Part shown: in pieces, positions 6,030 to 7,845 of the stretch
Numbering within the stretch: position 1 is the stretch's first letter
How the letters are laid out: the number at the start of each line of letters is the position of its first letter
Assembly: GCA_945835085.1 (NCBI GenBank)
Contig: CAMAIG010000060.1
Span: 1 to 7,845 of the forward strand
Length of the DNA stretch: 7,845 nt
DNA from: an uncultured Ruminococcus sp.
GTDB taxonomy: Bacteria; Bacillota; Clostridia; Oscillospirales; Ruminococcaceae
Reading direction: 5' to 3'
Notes under the pieces: generated by a model
What the model was told of the DNA's origin: nothing
What the model saw: the letters and a program-made list of their open reading frames with translations, nothing else
The model's database searches: none
Program-made: the position numbers and the translations under genes

Positions 6030-6053
6030 CTTCACAGCGGTCTGCCGTGAAGC
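6026..6053. repeat. 28-bp direct repeat containing a hairpin, right copy
   Basis: This is the partner of 5878-5905, 27 of 28 bases identical. It holds the stem GCTTCAC/GTGAAGC plus an inner GC/GC pair around GGTCT. It begins 6 bp beyond the transporter stop on the minus strand. What follows it on that strand is TTAGCGTGTC, not a T tract, so on its own it is not a typical terminator. It may protect the mRNA 3' end or be a duplicated former terminator stem. Confidence 0.9.
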
Positions 6054-6059
6054 TCAATC

Positions 6060-7832
6060 TTACTTTTCATTTGTCTGGGGAAGCAGGTATTTCATGGACA
6101 GCTCCTTGTACTGATTGAAGAAATCCTCATTGTCACCGCTTTTGAGGGTGTTGAGATACTGATGATTGTCAAGGCTGTTGTCGCTGAGCTGTATAAGGCT
6201 CACCGCAATATTTGAGCAGTGGTCGGAAACTCTTTCAAGGTCTGTGAGCAGGTCTGTGAAGATAAATCCATGCTCAATGGTGCATTTTTTATCCTGCAGA
6301 CGCTGTATGTGCCTGGTTTTCATCTCTGTCCTCAGAGTGTCAACTACCTCTTCAAGAGGTTCAACACGCTTTGCAATGGAAAGATCTCCCGTTTCAAACG
6401 CCTTAACGGTAAGATCAAGGATATCCTCGATGGCGCTGAACATTACCGTAAGCTCACGCTTTGCGCTGTCGGAAAAATGAACGCCCTTTTCGTTTATCTC
6501 CTTTGCGGTTTCAAGGATATTCACCGCATGGTCGGAAATACGCTCAAAATCTCCTATGGCATGGAGCAGGCATGAAACGCTCTGGCTGTCGCTCATGGTA
6601 ATGCTTCGTCCCGACAGCTTTACAAGATATGTGCCGATGATATCCTCGTATTTATCAATAACGTCCTCGTTGACGATGACCATCTGTGCCTTTTCCTCGT
6701 CGTATTCCTTATAGAGGTCAAGGGATAGGGAAATGGTCGTCTTTGCAAGGGACGCCATTCTGTTTGTAACATTGCGGCACTGCTCAATAGCAACACCTGG
6801 AGTGTTGAGGAAACGATCGTCAAGAAGCACAGGCGATTCGGGATCCTCCACATTCTCCTTGTCCTTTATGGTAAGATATGCAAGCTTCTCCAGCACATTG
6901 GTGAAGGGAAGCAGGACAAGAGTTGTGCCGAGGTTGAAGATAGTATGGACAATGGCAATGGTGAACTCATTTACCTCGATGCTGTCAAGCCCCAGGTCAA
7001 TAAAGGCGCCGATGGTATAGAACACCACAAGAGCAAGCACCGTACCGATAACATTGAAATAAAGATGCACCGCCGCAACACGCTTTGCATTTTTGTTTGC
7101 ACCCACAGATGAAAGGATAGCCGTGATGCAGGTACCGATATTCTGCCCCAGGATAATGGGCAGAGCCGCCTTGAAGGTTATAAGCCCCGAGCGGGAAATA
7201 GCCTGGAGCATACCCACGGAAGCAGCGGAGGACTGAATTACCGCAGTGATAGCTGCACCCACGAGAACACCCAGCACAGGATTTGTAAACAGCGTCATCA
7301 TTTTTGCGAAAACGGGGGAGTCGCTGAGAGGCTCCACGGCACTGCTCATAGTGTTCATGCCCGTCATAAGGATAGCAAAGCCCACAAGAATGCCGCCGAT
7401 GTCCTTTTTTCTGTTATTCTGCTTGTTAAAGCGCATTATAACGCCGATAAGAGCGATGATGGGGGCAAAATTCTTTGGCTTGCAGAACTGTATAAGAAGG
7501 CTTTCGCCCTCAAGTCCCGAAAGGCTAAGTATCCATGTGGTGACTGTTGTGCCGATATTTGCACCCATGATTATGGATATTGCCTGGGAAAGACGCATTA
7601 TTCCCGAGTTTACAAAGCCTACCAGCATAACGGTGGTAGCCGAAGAGGACTGAACAACGGCTGTTACAAGAACGCCCAGGCAAAGCCCCTTGAAGGGATT
7701 GGATGTAAGCTTTTCAAATACCTTTTCAAGAGTACCGCCCGCAAGCTTTTCCAGCTTATCACTCATAACATTCATGCCGTAGAGGAACATTGCCAGACCG
7801 CCAAGCATAGAAATAATGTTGAAAATAGTCAT
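6060..7832 (-). CDS. Na+/phosphate cotransporter-family protein with C-terminal PhoU-like domain
   Basis: This 590-residue inner-membrane protein belongs to the Na/Pi cotransporter (SLC34-like, NptA/YjbB) family. The membrane part (about 1-320) has two inverted half-repeats. The first carries QSSSATT (61-67) and ANIGTT (91-96); the second carries QSSAAS (200-205) and QNIGT (230-234). These paired QSS motifs form the substrate and sodium site in the family. Hydrophobic segments lie near 4-22, 48-75, 82-105, 122-134, 145-162, 184-200, 222-240, 252-282 and 290-312. Residues from about 345 to 560 are helical and PhoU-like, with two metal-binding-type motifs, DFERISDHAVNI (428-439) and DLERVSDHCSNI (531-542). 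The start has AAAGGA 7 bases upstream. No pst or pho genes are nearby, and its own promoter lies beyond the window. YjbB in E. coli exports phosphate, so the direction of transport here is uncertain. Confidence 0.94.
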   Translation of the reverse strand: MTIFNIISMLGGLAMFLYGMNVMSDKLEKLAGGTLEKVFEKLTSNPFKGLCLGVLVTAVVQSSSATTVMLVGFVNSGIMRLSQAISIIMGANIGTTVTTWILSLSGLEGESLLIQFCKPKNFAPIIALIGVIMRFNKQNNRKKDIGGILVGFAILMTGMNTMSSAVEPLSDSPVFAKMMTLFTNPVLGVLVGAAITAVIQSSAASVGMLQAISRSGLITFKAALPIILGQNIGTCITAILSSVGANKNAKRVAAVHLYFNVIGTVLALVVFYTIGAFIDLGLDSIEVNEFTIAIVHTIFNLGTTLVLLPFTNVLEKLAYLTIKDKENVEDPESPVLLDDRFLNTPGVAIEQCRNVTNRMASLAKTTISLSLDLYKEYDEEKAQMVIVNEDVIDKYEDIIGTYLVKLSGRSITMSDSQSVSCLLHAIGDFERISDHAVNILETAKEINEKGVHFSDSAKRELTVMFSAIEDILDLTVKAFETGDLSIAKRVEPLEEVVDTLRTEMKTRHIQRLQDKKCTIEHGFIFTDLLTDLERVSDHCSNIAVSLIQLSDNSLDNHQYLNTLKSGDNEDFFNQYKELSMKYLLPQTNEK

Positions 7833-7845
7833 AATAACATCCTTT

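Noticed and set aside
5878..6053. A transposon-like insertion with the 28-bp direct repeats as target-site duplications
   Set aside because: 28 bp is too long for usual target duplications, the repeats are themselves palindromic, and the interior (about 120 bp) has no transposase and no clear terminal inverted repeats.
1..7845. A defence, toxin-antitoxin, secretion or biosynthetic system
   Set aside because: Every substantial frame is assigned to a housekeeping or transport family except the gene at 3622-4785, which has no motif linking it to such a system.

Overview
The window reads as ordinary chromosomal DNA from a low-to-middle GC Bacillota. A Ruminococcus-like member of the Clostridia is my best guess, based on protein character, AAAGGA/GGAGG-type ribosome sites and consensus sigma-A promoter elements. 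This is inference; no marker gene fixes the genus. All seven protein genes are intact apart from the first, which is cut by the left edge.

Layout. (1) Bases 2-973, plus strand: the 3' part of a transglutaminase-like protein, closed by a strong intrinsic terminator at 980-1020. (2) Bases 1182-5770, minus strand: a tight five-gene unit transcribed right to left as prmA, an unknown gene, a dus-family gene, rimI and tsaD. It has one clear promoter (TTGAAA, 17 bp, TATAAT) just upstream of prmA, and the gaps inside the unit are between -4 and 16 bp. (3) Bases 6060-7832, minus strand: a Na+/phosphate cotransporter-family protein with a C-terminal PhoU-like domain, followed by a duplicated hairpin, one copy of which looks like its terminator.

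How the genes fit together. Four of the five operon genes modify the translation machinery: PrmA methylates ribosomal protein L11, Dus reduces uridines in tRNA, RimI acetylates the N-terminus of S18, and TsaD is the catalytic subunit that makes t6A37 in tRNA. The fifth is a 387-residue protein I do not recognise, placed between prmA and dus.

The least ordinary part is the non-coding DNA. The two intergenic regions (974-1181 and 5825-6059) carry diverged copies of one hairpin-rich repeat, about 73% identical over 81 ungapped positions. Each copy sits just past the stop codon of a minus-strand gene and in the same orientation. One copy ends in three tandem 25-bp hairpin units. The other has one unit and lies between two direct copies of a 28-bp hairpin sequence. 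I found no CRISPR array, RNA gene, transposase, toxin-antitoxin pair or defence system.
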